11,491 bases of DNA from assembly GCA_900547085.1 (NCBI GenBank), contig URFI01000056.1, positions 1 through 11,491 of the forward strand. Reading direction: 5' to 3'. The notes beneath the pieces are model-generated. The model was not told the DNA's origin. It ran no database searches and saw only the letters and a list, made by a program, of their open reading frames with translations. Positions within the stretch are counted from its first letter, which is position 1. The number at the start of each line of letters is the position of its first letter. Positions 1-6,541 of the stretch are shown piece after piece. Source of the DNA: an uncultured Prevotella sp. (lineage in GTDB: Bacteria > Bacteroidota > Bacteroidia > Bacteroidales > Bacteroidaceae). The position numbers and the translations under genes are program-made.

Positions 1-661
1 CCACGCCCAACTTCCGACAGGCAGGAAAGCGCACTTCGGGCGGTTCGTCCTCAAAATGTTTCTCTATTTGATTCCAAATATCCAATAGTACTTCATCTAC
101 CTCTGGGCGCAAGAGGGCGATTTCTTCCTGCGTCTTTTTTGTCTTGGCCGTCAGTGATTGCAGTTGTTCATGTGCCTCCTTGAATATGTCATGATGCGTA
201 AACACCATGCTGATGGTAGGATTATAGATGGGGCATCCGCCTTTCTTGATTCGCGCTTTCTCTCCTTCTACCACCTTTTTCCCCCACTCTTTCAAAGCTT
301 CTGCATTCTTGATGTCGGGCAAACTCGCTGTGTTTGGCTCCAAACCGTAGAGCTCTAACTGCTTATTCTTGATTTCTCCCCGTTCAACGCACATGAACAA
401 AACTTGCAAGAAATGACTGAGATACAGGGTAGCATTACGCTGTAGCTTGCTCACCCTTCGGCTCTGTCGAGCCTGAACCTGCTTACTGATGCGGTATTGG
501 TCGCAAGCTGTGAGCAATCTGTCGTACAATTGTTGAGCCTTGTTGAGCAACTTCCAGTCCACGAATCTATTCCTAACGGTATAGATATCGTTATTGTCCA
601 GCAGCGTCTTGAGGGCTTTCAATCGTGCGGCATCAGTCTTTGGGAGTCTTCTATAGGGCAA
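1..661 (-). CDS. Uncharacterised conserved protein, C-terminus cut by the window edge
   Basis: The minus strand is open for 220 codons from 661 to the left edge, with no stop. The protein is rich in Lys, Arg and Glu, and two stretches look helical and possibly coiled-coil (about residues 20-90 and 150-190). It begins LPYRRLPKTDAARLKALKTL and reaches EPPEVRFPACRKLGV at the edge. It resembles a family of Bacteroidales hypothetical proteins that I recognise only by style; I assign no function. There is no signal peptide or membrane segment. The start is uncertain: the only start-like codon before the conserved text is TTG at 661-659, and an in-frame TAA lies five codons upstream. Just upstream, in another frame, AAA ATT CGT TTG would read KIRL directly into PYRRLP if 5 nt were removed, so the 5' end may carry a small duplication. 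The downstream synthase gene ends 78 nt upstream of it on the same strand. Confidence 0.6.
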   Translation of the reverse strand, partial: MPYRRLPKTDAARLKALKTLLDNNDIYTVRNRFVDWKLLNKAQQLYDRLLTACDQYRISKQVQARQSRRVSKLQRNATLYLSHFLQVLFMCVERGEIKNKQLELYGLEPNTASLPDIKNAEALKEWGKKVVEGEKARIKKGGCPIYNPTISMVFTHHDIFKEAHEQLQSLTAKTKKTQEEIALLRPEVDEVLLDIWNQIEKHFEDEPPEVRFPACRKLGV

Positions 662-739
662 AACAAACGAATTTTAACAGGGTGAATAGGTTATAGGTGA
701 GGTGGATTGCAGGAGATTCAGATGAAGATTGGGGCCGCC

Positions 740-1714
740 TTAGTAGGTTCTTTTCATCATTTGCTGCGCATAAGCCGTCAGTTCCCGCTTCTTTTCAGTT
801 GGCACATGTACCGCAGCGAGGTATTTCTTGCTCTCCTCATAGTAGGTCGCCATCTTGTCTTGTGCCAGACGATCGATGCCCATGTCGTTGTAAAGAGCCG
901 TCACCGCATCGATTTTCTCCTGTCTGTCAAAGTCCTTGAGCTGTGTCCAACGTTCCAATTCGGCACGCTGTTGGGTGTTAGCCCGATTGAAAGCGTTGAT
1001 GAGCATGTAGGTTTTCTTGTTGCTGACGATGTCACCTCCGATGGCCTTACCAAAGACTTTAGGGTCGCCATACACATCCAGAAAGTCGTCTTGCAGTTGG
1101 AATGCCAAGCCTATTGTCTCGCCGAAGCGATACAAGTTATCGGCATCTTCAGCGGAAGCATCGCCCAAGATGGCGCCAATCTTCAACGCACACGCCAGTA
1201 AGACGCTTGTTTTTAGACGAATCATCTCGATGTATTCGTCCTCTGTTACATCATCCCGCTTCTCAAAATCCATGTCATACTGCTGTCCCTCACCTATCTC
1301 TAAAGCCGTTTGTGTAAACACGTCGATGACCTCTTTCAGCTTGTCGGGCCTGCATTGCGCCATGCGTTGGTAGGCCAGAACCAGCATTGAATCGCCACTA
1401 AGGATGGCCGTGTTGGCATCCCAACGCTTGTGAACTGTTTCATGGCCACGCCGCAGGTCGGCCTGATCCATCAAGTCATCGTGCAAGAGCGTATAGTTAT
1501 GGTAGGTTTCGATGCCACAAGCGGGCATCAAAATGTCCTCTGGATGCTCCCGATACAGGTTATAAGCCAACAACATGAGCGTAGGTCGGATGCGCTTGCC
1601 ACCCAGACTTAGCACATATTCTATTGGTTCGTACAGATGGCGGGGTTGCCGTTCGTCGGCCAAACTGTTGAGATGATTGTTAACCAGTTTGAGGATTTCT
1701 TGAGATGTCATCAT
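740..1714 (-). CDS. Isoprenyl (polyprenyl) diphosphate synthase, FPP/GGPP synthase type
   Basis: This is a cytosolic trans-isoprenyl diphosphate synthase that condenses isopentenyl diphosphate onto an allylic diphosphate, feeding undecaprenyl, quinone or other isoprenoid synthesis. Counted from the ATG at 1714 it has 324 residues, normal for the family. The substrate-binding motif GGKRIRP is at 38-44. The first aspartate-rich motif is DDLMD at 79-83, followed by LRRG; GEGQQ is at 141-145, KTS at 168-170, and the second aspartate-rich motif DDFLD at 209-213, followed by the family lysine-rich GKAIGGDIVSNKK. The first motif is DDxxD without the two-residue insertion usual in bacterial type II FPP synthases, so the product length is open; Tyr74 lies five residues before it, a position known to limit chain length. 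The frame also has a TTG at 1735, but ATG at 1714 or 1711 (MMTSQEIL) fits better. It lies 24 nt after the TonB-family gene, probably co-transcribed. Confidence 0.93.
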   Translation of the reverse strand: MMTSQEILKLVNNHLNSLADERQPRHLYEPIEYVLSLGGKRIRPTLMLLAYNLYREHPEDILMPACGIETYHNYTLLHDDLMDQADLRRGHETVHKRWDANTAILSGDSMLVLAYQRMAQCRPDKLKEVIDVFTQTALEIGEGQQYDMDFEKRDDVTEDEYIEMIRLKTSVLLACALKIGAILGDASAEDADNLYRFGETIGLAFQLQDDFLDVYGDPKVFGKAIGGDIVSNKKTYMLINAFNRANTQQRAELERWTQLKDFDRQEKIDAVTALYNDMGIDRLAQDKMATYYEESKKYLAAVHVPTEKKRELTAYAQQMMKRTY

Positions 1715-1738
1715 AGATTGTTGTATTTTAATCAATTG

Positions 1739-2455
1739 CTAAATTTTGAATACCACCGGCACGGCCACCATGGTGCGGCACGGTTGGTTGTTGTGCACAC
1801 CCGGTTTCCACCGGGGCATCATACGGATGACGCGCAATGCCTCACGATCCAGCAGGGCATTGACCGACTTTTCCAACTTCACATCGGCAATGCTTCCGTC
1901 CTTGTTGACAATGAACGACACCACCACTCTGCCCTGTATTCTCTGACTTTGAGCCAATGGTGGATATCGCAGTTGACGCGTGAGCCACTGAATGAACGCC
2001 GATCCACCACCGGGAAACTCGGGCATTTGCTGAACAATGCGAAAGTTCAAGGGCTGTTCAGAGGCCATGGGGACGGGTGGAAGTGCCGCCGACAGCTTGG
2101 CATTCAACGCCTCGGCCTCGCCATCACCGACCAAAAGTGGACTGGTAGTGGAAACCGATAGCTTCTCAATTTGTTGTTTCAGCGGCTGATCCACCGCCTT
2201 GATGCGTTCGCTGAAGGTCTTTTGTGGAGGTTGAACGGCCATGGTGTTAACCATCTCCTTGTCATCCATGGCGGGGTGCAGTTCTATGTCTTGCACCAAA
2301 TCGTCAAGCGATTGGTCAGACAAATCCATGCCTTGCGGGGCGCTATTGTATTGAAATGCCACATACAAGACCGACAGAACCAACACGAGCCCCAGCAAGA
2401 ATGCCGTGGCACGATGCTCTTCTACTGTGGGGATGTCTGATTTTTGCTGCTTCAC
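1739..2455 (-). CDS. TonB-family energy transducer-like protein
   Basis: A 238-residue inner-membrane anchored protein. A short cytoplasmic N-terminus precedes one hydrophobic helix (about 17-35), then a periplasmic linker rich in Pro, Gln and Ser (about 36-140), then a C-terminal TonB domain (about 144-238) with the Bacteroidetes signature MPEFPGGGSAF, the conserved YPPLAQ, GRVVVSFIVNKDGS and MPRWKPG. Proteins of this class couple the proton motive force through ExbB/ExbD to outer-membrane receptors. No exbB or exbD is present here, so a direct role in transport cannot be shown; the family in this phylum is large. The start is GTG at 2455, and MKQQKSD precedes the membrane helix at the expected distance. 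It reads divergently from porQ and is followed closely by the isoprenyl synthase gene. Confidence 0.9.
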   Translation of the reverse strand: MKQQKSDIPTVEEHRATAFLLGLVLVLSVLYVAFQYNSAPQGMDLSDQSLDDLVQDIELHPAMDDKEMVNTMAVQPPQKTFSERIKAVDQPLKQQIEKLSVSTTSPLLVGDGEAEALNAKLSAALPPVPMASEQPLNFRIVQQMPEFPGGGSAFIQWLTRQLRYPPLAQSQRIQGRVVVSFIVNKDGSIADVKLEKSVNALLDREALRVIRMMPRWKPGVHNNQPCRTMVAVPVVFKI

Positions 2456-2545
2456 GATGAGAATAGTAGGACGCCGTGCAATGACTGCTGAACGACCGCA
2501 ATAAACACTTCTTTTTTACGTTGTTTACCTAACGGATTAGATGTA

Positions 2546-2553
2546 CAAAGATA
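2546..2553 (-). promoter_or_regulatory. Bacteroidetes -7 box for the TonB-family gene
   Basis: On the minus strand the text reads TATCTTTG, a perfect TAnnTTTG -7 element. It lies about 90 nt before the GTG start at 2455. No TTG at the proper 19-21 nt spacing is seen upstream, so only the -7 half is supported. It faces the porQ -7 box. Confidence 0.55.
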
Positions 2554-2575
2554 ACGAGTTATTTGAAAATAGTAG

Positions 2576-2583
2576 TATCTTTG
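2576..2583 (+). promoter_or_regulatory. Bacteroidetes -7 box for porQ
   Basis: TATCTTTG matches the TAnnTTTG consensus exactly. Transcription would begin near 2589, leaving a leader of about 15 nt before the ATG at 2605. No good -33 TTG is present at the expected distance. The same octamer is present inverted at 2546-2553, giving two back-to-back promoters about 22 nt apart. Confidence 0.6.
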
Positions 2584-2604
2584 CCCATAAATTAGGAAAA
2601 ATAA

Positions 2605-3549
2605 ATGAAAAAAGCCCTTTTCGTCCTCTTGCTCACAGCAGTTGCCACAACCACCATCGCGCAAGAAAGTAAGAATGTGTACAACTTTCTACGTCTGCCA
2701 GCAAGTGCTCACGCCTCAGCATTGGGGGGTGAGAACATTTCGTTGGTGGAAGACGACGAGGCACTGATATTCCACAACCCGGCATTGCTGTCGACTGTGA
2801 GTGACAAGACCATCAACCTGAACTACATGAACTACATGGCTGGGGCCAACATGTTAAGCGCAGCGTTTAACAGAGTGATTAAAGAGCGGGCCTCAGCAGC
2901 CGTTTCCGCACTATACATTGACTATGGTAAAATGAAACAAACCACGGCCGAGAACCAGCAACTTGGCGAATTTTCGGCCAAAGACATCGCCTTGTCTGGC
3001 TATTTCTCGTACCTGCTCACCGACCAATTGGCCGGAGGTATCACCGCAAAGTTCATCACCTCGTACATCGGCGGCTACAACTCGCTGGCCATGGGCGTTG
3101 ACCTCGGACTGAATTATTACGATGCCGATCGCGAACTGTCGCTGTCGTTCGTGGCCAAAAACCTGGGCGGACAACTCAAAAGCTACGACGACACCTACGA
3201 AAGCATGCCCTTGGACGTGCAGCTTGGCATAAGCAAACGATTGGTACACACGCCACTACGGTTTCACGCCACACTGGTTGACCTCACGCACTGGAACTAT
3301 AAATTCATGAATCACCTGGTGGGTGGCATCGATATCCTGCTGTCTGACTGCATCTGGGTGGGTGCCGGCTACAACTTCCGGCGTGCCGACGAGATGACCA
3401 TTGCCAGCACAGACGAGGAGAGCAACCACGGTGCAGGCTTCTCATGTGGTGCAGGCATCAACCTCAACCGCTTTAAGTTGAACCTGGCCTACGGCAAATA
3501 TCACGTTTCAAGCCAGTCGATTGTTATCAGTACAGCGTTTCAATTATAA
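2605..3549 (+). CDS. porQ: PorQ-type protein of the type IX secretion system
   Basis: A 314-residue protein with a clear signal peptide (MKKALFVLLLTAVATTTIAQ, cleavage about 19/20) and an outer-membrane beta-barrel-like body of alternating strands ending in a terminal hydrophobic-aromatic strand (STAFQL). The segment YNFLRLPASAHASALGGENIS, followed by ED(D)EALIFHNPALLS, is the typical beginning of PorQ/PorV-like proteins of Bacteroidetes. PorQ is known as an outer-membrane component that helps deliver type IX cargo for processing at the cell surface. The start follows a perfect -7 box by about 22 nt. It is monocistronic here: the tonB-like gene diverges upstream, and the toxin gene converges downstream with a 75-nt gap. 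In several relatives porQ neighbours cmk; in this window cmk is about 2.3 kb away and on the other strand. The distinction from PorV rests on length and on the opening motif. Confidence 0.88.
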   Translation: MKKALFVLLLTAVATTTIAQESKNVYNFLRLPASAHASALGGENISLVEDDEALIFHNPALLSTVSDKTINLNYMNYMAGANMLSAAFNRVIKERASAAVSALYIDYGKMKQTTAENQQLGEFSAKDIALSGYFSYLLTDQLAGGITAKFITSYIGGYNSLAMGVDLGLNYYDADRELSLSFVAKNLGGQLKSYDDTYESMPLDVQLGISKRLVHTPLRFHATLVDLTHWNYKFMNHLVGGIDILLSDCIWVGAGYNFRRADEMTIASTDEESNHGAGFSCGAGINLNRFKLNLAYGKYHVSSQSIVISTAFQL

Positions 3550-3624
3550 GTTAAGTCTACAAAGACAAGAGGGCAAGAACGATGAAAATGTGAGCAATCT
3601 GCTATTCAATACTCGCTTTGACGT

Positions 3625-3927
3625 TTAAACATCATTTCTGTTCAGGTTCCTTTTCGTCCCCTTGTCGTATGCTTGTCCTCTCGGTATGAGATACAAAAAA
3701 CGCACCACCCCATCCTTAATTTCCACATGAAAATTGAAGAACGCCCTATAGCTTCCGATGTGTATGCGGTAGATGAAATCGTAGTTCTGCATTTTGATGC
3801 AGTCTGATATGTCCGTCAGCTTCCGTGCCTTTTTCACTTCTCGAATAGCCTCACGCACACTATCAAGACGCTTGCCAGAGAGTTTTCTCACGGTTCGCTC
3901 GAAATCCTTTGAATACTCAACCTTCAT
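3625..3927 (-). CDS. RelE/ParE-superfamily toxin
   Basis: A 100-residue basic protein with the order helix-helix-beta sheet of the RelE/ParE fold: MKVEYSKDFERTVRKL, a Lys/Arg-rich helical pair to about residue 40, then the beta strands YDFIYRIHIGSYRAFFNF (about 49-66) and VVRFLYLIPRGQAYDK. The pattern YR(I/V)xIGxYR is characteristic of the superfamily. Members are either translation-dependent mRNA endonucleases (RelE, YafQ, HigB) or gyrase poisons (ParE); the sequence alone does not decide which. Its ATG overlaps the TGA stop of the preceding antitoxin gene by 4 nt (ATGA), so the pair is translationally coupled. The C-terminal tail KRNLNRNDV is not conserved text that I recognise. Confidence 0.85.
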   Translation of the reverse strand: MKVEYSKDFERTVRKLSGKRLDSVREAIREVKKARKLTDISDCIKMQNYDFIYRIHIGSYRAFFNFHVEIKDGVVRFLYLIPRGQAYDKGTKRNLNRNDV

Positions 3928-4175
3928 ACACCAAGCCAGTTTTCAAAGTCTTCCTTTTCTTTTTCATTCAAAAACACTTTCCCGTCGGGCCGATTCTCTA
4001 CCAGCCAAGCATAGACCTTGCTGTCATCGTATTCTTCAGCCACGCGGTCAAGCAGCCCTTCGATGAGCCGTTTGAGGTTCGTACCCTTACTCGCAGCCAT
4101 CAAAGACAATGAACGAAAGGTGTCGCCTTTTAGGTCAATCACCTTTCTTTTTGTTGGTAATACCGGTGTTTCCAT
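3924..4175 (-). CDS. Antitoxin, probable ribbon-helix-helix type
   Basis: An 83-residue protein upstream of and overlapping the toxin gene, the usual antitoxin-first order. The N-terminal half, KRKVIDLKGDTFRSLSLMAASKGTNLKRLIEGLLD (written here in part: strand KRKVIDLKG, helix TFRSLSLMAAS, turn KGTN, helix LKRLIEGLL), fits a ribbon-helix-helix DNA-binding unit. The acidic, Trp-containing C-terminal part (VYAWLVENRPDGKVFLNEKE, ending FENWLGV) would wrap the toxin. Such antitoxins normally repress their own operon as a complex with the toxin; the AT-rich quasi-palindrome over the promoter at 4198-4228 suits that. The ATG at 4175 follows the -7 box by about 23 nt, giving a short leader. Family name not certain. 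Confidence 0.82.
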   Translation of the reverse strand: METPVLPTKRKVIDLKGDTFRSLSLMAASKGTNLKRLIEGLLDRVAEEYDDSKVYAWLVENRPDGKVFLNEKEKEDFENWLGV

Positions 4176-4197
4176 AATCTTTGCTTTTAATTCACCG

Positions 4198-4228
4198 CAA
4201 ATATATATAATATATATGATATATACAA
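4198..4228 (-). promoter_or_regulatory. Promoter of the toxin-antitoxin operon, with AT-rich operator candidate
   Basis: On the minus strand TTG (4228-4226) is followed by exactly 20 nt and then TATATTTG (4205-4198), a full match to the Bacteroidetes TTG-N19-21-TAnnTTTG promoter. The 20-nt spacer is almost pure TA alternation (TATATATCATATATATTATA), quasi-palindromic, and is a plausible site for the antitoxin. Confidence 0.8.
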
Positions 4229-4277
4229 ATTTTCAATCTATTATTAAATGATGGGGTATCAATATAAGTTTGTCAAG

Positions 4278-4309
4278 AAAACTGACTGCCCAGATACGTC
4301 AGTTTTTTT
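4278..4309 (+). terminator. Hairpin followed by a T-run
   Basis: AAAACTGAC (4278-4286) pairs with GTCAGTTTT (4298-4306) around an 11-nt loop, and the plus strand continues with Ts to 4309. This is the form of an intrinsic terminator reading to the right, but no plus-strand gene ends nearby. It may block readthrough toward 4310, or be the end of an unseen small RNA. Confidence 0.4.
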
Positions 4310-4388
4310 GTACTGAGTTTTCTGTAAATTAGCATCAAACAGGTTATCTCATGTGCCCTTTTTGACACGTTTTACCCTCTTTTCATTC

Positions 4389-4502
4389 AAAAGCAAAGCT
4401 TTTAACATGCAAACTCAATGACTTTATCGCGCAATAGCATAGACTAAAGAGGGCAAAAGGTAGCTTATTACACGCCCAAAAAGGCACAAAAGCAATGCTT
4501 TT
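4389..4502. repeat. Pair of near-palindromic 15-mers
   Basis: AAAAGCAAAGCTTTT at 4389-4403 and AAAAGCAATGCTTTT at 4488-4502 differ at one base, and each is an almost perfect palindrome. Between them lie further purine-rich words (AGGGCAAAAGG, CCCAAAAAGGCACAAAAG). The second member can form a 7-bp hairpin. Confidence 0.5.
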
Positions 4503-4689
4503 ACCAAGAAAAATGATGAGATTCTGGTGAGCAAAGAGCCTACACAGCTGATTATCAACACTTTCTATTTTTAGCGTATTTGGAAGCAACTTACCTTGCG
4601 TTGGCGAATATTGAAATTATAGAGCCGAAAAAACGTAAAGTTTTCTATTTTTCGTCTTGCATTTTATCAAAAATAAGGAGGGCGTTGAG

Positions 4690-4716
4690 ACCTTTATTGT
4701 TATGAAAAATAAAGGT
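4690..4716 (-). terminator. Hairpin behind the YecH-type gene
   Basis: ACCTTTATT (4690-4698) and AATAAAGGT (4708-4716) form a perfect 9-bp stem with a 9-nt loop, 14 nt after the stop codon of the YecH-type gene on the minus strand. No T-run follows on the minus strand, so termination strength is doubtful. Confidence 0.4.
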
Positions 4717-4730
4717 GCAAGTTTGCCGCT

Positions 4731-4964
4731 TTAATGGTTACACACTTTTGATGTGTCTACGGTAAAACCATCTGAATGCGCGGGTTTAAACTTGCCGCGC
4801 TGCTCGAGAAAGTCAACCAACTGCGCCGCTGTCATTCCTTCTGCCGAACAAGTATAAAAGCGTTCGGCTTCTCCGAAGCGACTGATAATTGCTTTTACTA
4901 ATTCTTCTTTGCTTGAATAGCTGTTTCCCTGCATCATTTGCAGGACTTCATGTCCATGTATCAT
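4731..4964 (-). CDS. YecH-family putative metal-binding protein
   Basis: A 77-residue cytosolic protein that matches the small YecH (DUF2492) family over its full length: MIHGHEVLQMM at the start, FYTCSAEGMTAAQLVDFL at about 37-54, RGKF and a C-terminal FTVDTSKVCNH. The conserved His3/His5, Cys39 and terminal Cys75-x-His77 are the residues that suggest metal binding; the biochemical role is unknown in the family. The ATG at 4964 lies 2 nt from the edge of the octamer array at 4967-5073, so any leader of this gene is made of that repeat. The upstream gene on the same strand is the DKNYY protein, whose stop codon is inside the other end of the array. Confidence 0.85.
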   Translation of the reverse strand: MIHGHEVLQMMQGNSYSSKEELVKAIISRFGEAERFYTCSAEGMTAAQLVDFLEQRGKFKPAHSDGFTVDTSKVCNH

Positions 4965-4966
4965 TT

Positions 4967-5073
4967 GTGAGTTTTTGAGTTTATGAGTTTATAAGTTTGG
5001 TGAGTTTGTGAGTTTATATGTTTATGAGTTTGGTGAGTTTATAAGTTCGTAAGCTGATAAGTTTGGTGAGTTT
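4967..5073. repeat. Degenerate octamer array with 33-bp higher-order period
   Basis: The whole gap between the two minus-strand genes is thirteen 8-nt words of the type RTRAGTTT. Words such as GTGAGTTT, ATGAGTTT and ATAAGTTT recur, with one G inserted after each group of four words (4999, 5032, 5065). This gives a 33-bp unit starting at 4967, 5000, 5033 and, partly, 5066. The last word contains the TAA stop codon of the DKNYY gene (5074-5072, read on the minus strand). Confidence 0.9.
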
Positions 5074-5719
5074 AGTCAGCGATTTTCTGCCCTTGATAAT
5101 AGGTGTTGAATGTATCTTCGGCGTAGCCATCGCCCACAACTTGAAAGGAACTAGCACTGGCACCGTTTACTTTACGGCCCATGAAATAAACGTCAAAAGA
5201 ATCTTTTGCATAACCATCGCCTAAATACCGAAACGAATTACCGCTGGCACCAGACAGCTTGCGTCCCATAAAAAACACGTTGAAAGTATCTTTTCCGTAA
5301 TATCCACCCAGGTCTTGAAAGCTACGCGCCGAGGCTCCTTCTACGTTTTTGCCATTGAACAGCACGGCATGCGACATAATCATATATCCCCGTGTACGAT
5401 ACATAAAACCCTCATCATCATCGTACGGACGATGGTAGTCATCACGTTTTAACCTGAATGTACGAGGATCAACATACCGCAACACATCGCCAAGATAGTA
5501 AACATGATAAGCATCTTTAGCATAACCATGCCCCAAATTGACAAACGAATACACATCGGCCATAGACAAAGGCGTGCCGCAATAAAGCACCACACCTTCT
5601 GCTACTTGGTAATCGACAGGACGACGCTGCGCCTTTACTTGGACAGTGAGCGTGACAAACAGCGCGAGGGCCAAGAGGCGAAAAGCGGAAATAAATGAAA
5701 TCGATTTGCTCATCTTCAT
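5072..5719 (-). CDS. Secreted DKNYY-repeat protein
   Basis: A 215-residue protein with an N-terminal signal peptide (about 1-30, cleavage after VKA). The mature part consists of short repeats of the DKNYY type. Three are clear and spaced 29 residues apart: 128-156, 157-185 and 186-214. Each has the frame GAS..SF..LG.GY.KD.FNVYF.GRK: a Ser-Phe turn, Gly-Tyr, Lys-Asp and an aromatic strand ending in Gly-(Arg/Gln)-Lys. One or two degenerate copies lie earlier (from about 52). The family is known as repeats in exported proteins of unknown function; binding or envelope interaction is a guess. It is exported across the inner membrane; there is no lipobox Cys. An alternative ATG lies two codons in. 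It follows cmk by 84 nt; no -7 box is evident, so it may be read from the cmk transcript. Confidence 0.85.
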   Translation of the reverse strand: MKMSKSISFISAFRLLALALFVTLTVQVKAQRRPVDYQVAEGVVLYCGTPLSMADVYSFVNLGHGYAKDAYHVYYLGDVLRYVDPRTFRLKRDDYHRPYDDDEGFMYRTRGYMIMSHAVLFNGKNVEGASARSFQDLGGYYGKDTFNVFFMGRKLSGASGNSFRYLGDGYAKDSFDVYFMGRKVNGASASSFQVVGDGYAEDTFNTYYQGQKIAD

Positions 5720-5803
5720 AATTGTTTAAAATTAAATTTGTATATCGTTGCATCCAACGAGAGCTTTGTCTATGTGAAGGACAACTGTCAAAAAGGGTCA
5801 TCA

Positions 5804-6499
5804 CTACCCTTGTTGAAGCACTTTGTCTACTTGATGCAACAACCATTGTTGTTGTTCATCAATCGTCAGGTTGCTGTTGTCCAGTTCGATGGCATCCTCA
5901 GCCTTGCGAAGAGGCGACACCTCACGATGAGAGTCGATGTAATCGCGCTCTTGCACGTTCTTCAATATGTCGTCATAACGAGCAGACATGCCCTTTTGCT
6001 GCAACTCATCATAGCGACGTTGCGCACGAACTTTGGCAGAAGCCGTTACAAATATTTTGAGTTCGGCATGCGGAAACACCACCGTTCCGATGTCACGGCC
6101 ATCCATCACGATGCCCTTGTCCTTGCCCATGCGTTGTTGCTGAGCCACCAAGGCGGTGCGTACAAAGGGGAGAGCGGCAATCTTACTAACCTTTTCGCTC
6201 ACCTTCATCGTCCTGATTTCTTGTTCTACCAACTCGTCATTCAGGTAGGTGTCGGGCTTGCCCGTCTGCTTATTGAATTGGAAAGAAATGCGAATGTTAG
6301 GCATGCGCTGTTGCAAGGATGCGGCATCTACCTCACCATCGGCTTCAAACAACTGATGACGCAGCGCATAGAGCGTCACGGCGCGGTACATAGCACCCGT
6401 GTCTACATAGACATATCCCAACTGGCGAGCCAAATTCTTGGCCATGGTACTTTTGCCACATGATGAATAGCCGTCAATGGCAATCACGATTTTCTTCAT
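5804..6499 (-). CDS. cmk: Cytidylate kinase
   Basis: A cytosolic (d)CMP kinase that transfers phosphate from ATP to CMP or dCMP, giving the diphosphates used for nucleic acid and lipid precursors. Its 231 residues match the family length. The P-loop is GYSSCGKST at 10-18; the family more often has GPSGSGKS, so this is a lineage variant with the Gly, Lys and Ser/Thr intact. YVDTGAMYRA (31-40) and the substrate-binding MDGRDIGTVVFP (132-143) are typical, as are the lid arginines (RAQRRYDEL) and the C-terminal RDYIDSxREVSPLRKAEDAIELD. The ATG at 6499 gives MKKIVIAIDG, the expected start. It lies 29 nt after the pseudouridine synthase gene, with a 22-bp tandem duplication in that spacer, and probably shares its transcript. 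Confidence 0.96.
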   Translation of the reverse strand: MKKIVIAIDGYSSCGKSTMAKNLARQLGYVYVDTGAMYRAVTLYALRHQLFEADGEVDAASLQQRMPNIRISFQFNKQTGKPDTYLNDELVEQEIRTMKVSEKVSKIAALPFVRTALVAQQQRMGKDKGIVMDGRDIGTVVFPHAELKIFVTASAKVRAQRRYDELQQKGMSARYDDILKNVQERDYIDSHREVSPLRKAEDAIELDNSNLTIDEQQQWLLHQVDKVLQQG

Positions 6500-6500
6500 T

Positions 6501-6541
6501 TCTTATTTAGGGTATAACGATATCTTATTTAGGGTATAACG
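6501..6541. repeat. 22-bp tandem duplication over the rlu stop codon
   Basis: TCTTATTTAGGGTATAACG occurs at 6501-6519 and again at 6523-6541, period 22. The right copy encodes, on the minus strand, the last three codons and the TAA of the pseudouridine synthase. The left copy repeats the Val-Ile-Pro-stop text in the spacer, ending 2 nt before the cmk start codon. Confidence 0.9.

Larger units (their letters stand above)
4230..4730. other. Gene-free stretch with hairpins and short repeats
   Basis: No convincing gene is present. It contains a hairpin with a T-run (4278-4309), two related 15-mers, AAAAGCAAAGCTTTT (4389-4403) and AAAAGCAATGCTTTT (4488-4502), 99 nt apart, and a hairpin directly behind the yecH-like gene (4690-4716). 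The 68-codon minus-strand reading frame at 4383-4589 has no family resemblance and is made of the repeat text. The look is that of an intergenic repeat element, but dispersal cannot be shown from one window. Confidence 0.5.

Noticed and set aside
1715..1735. TTG start at 1735 for the isoprenyl synthase
   Set aside because: Two ATG codons at 1714 and 1711 give the usual N-terminus; the extra seven residues have no conservation that I can recognise.
1637..2161. 174-codon plus-strand reading frame and other long frames opposite the metabolic genes (for example 5738-6463, 6778-7251, 8402-8893)
   Set aside because: These are antisense shadows of well-recognised genes.
2452..2664. 70-codon minus-strand reading frame
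   Set aside because: It spans the divergent promoter region and the porQ signal peptide in antisense; no coding character.
4383..4589. 68-codon minus-strand reading frame
   Set aside because: It lies on the palindromic repeat text, has unusual Phe/Cys/Leu composition, no promoter or ribosome site and no family resemblance.
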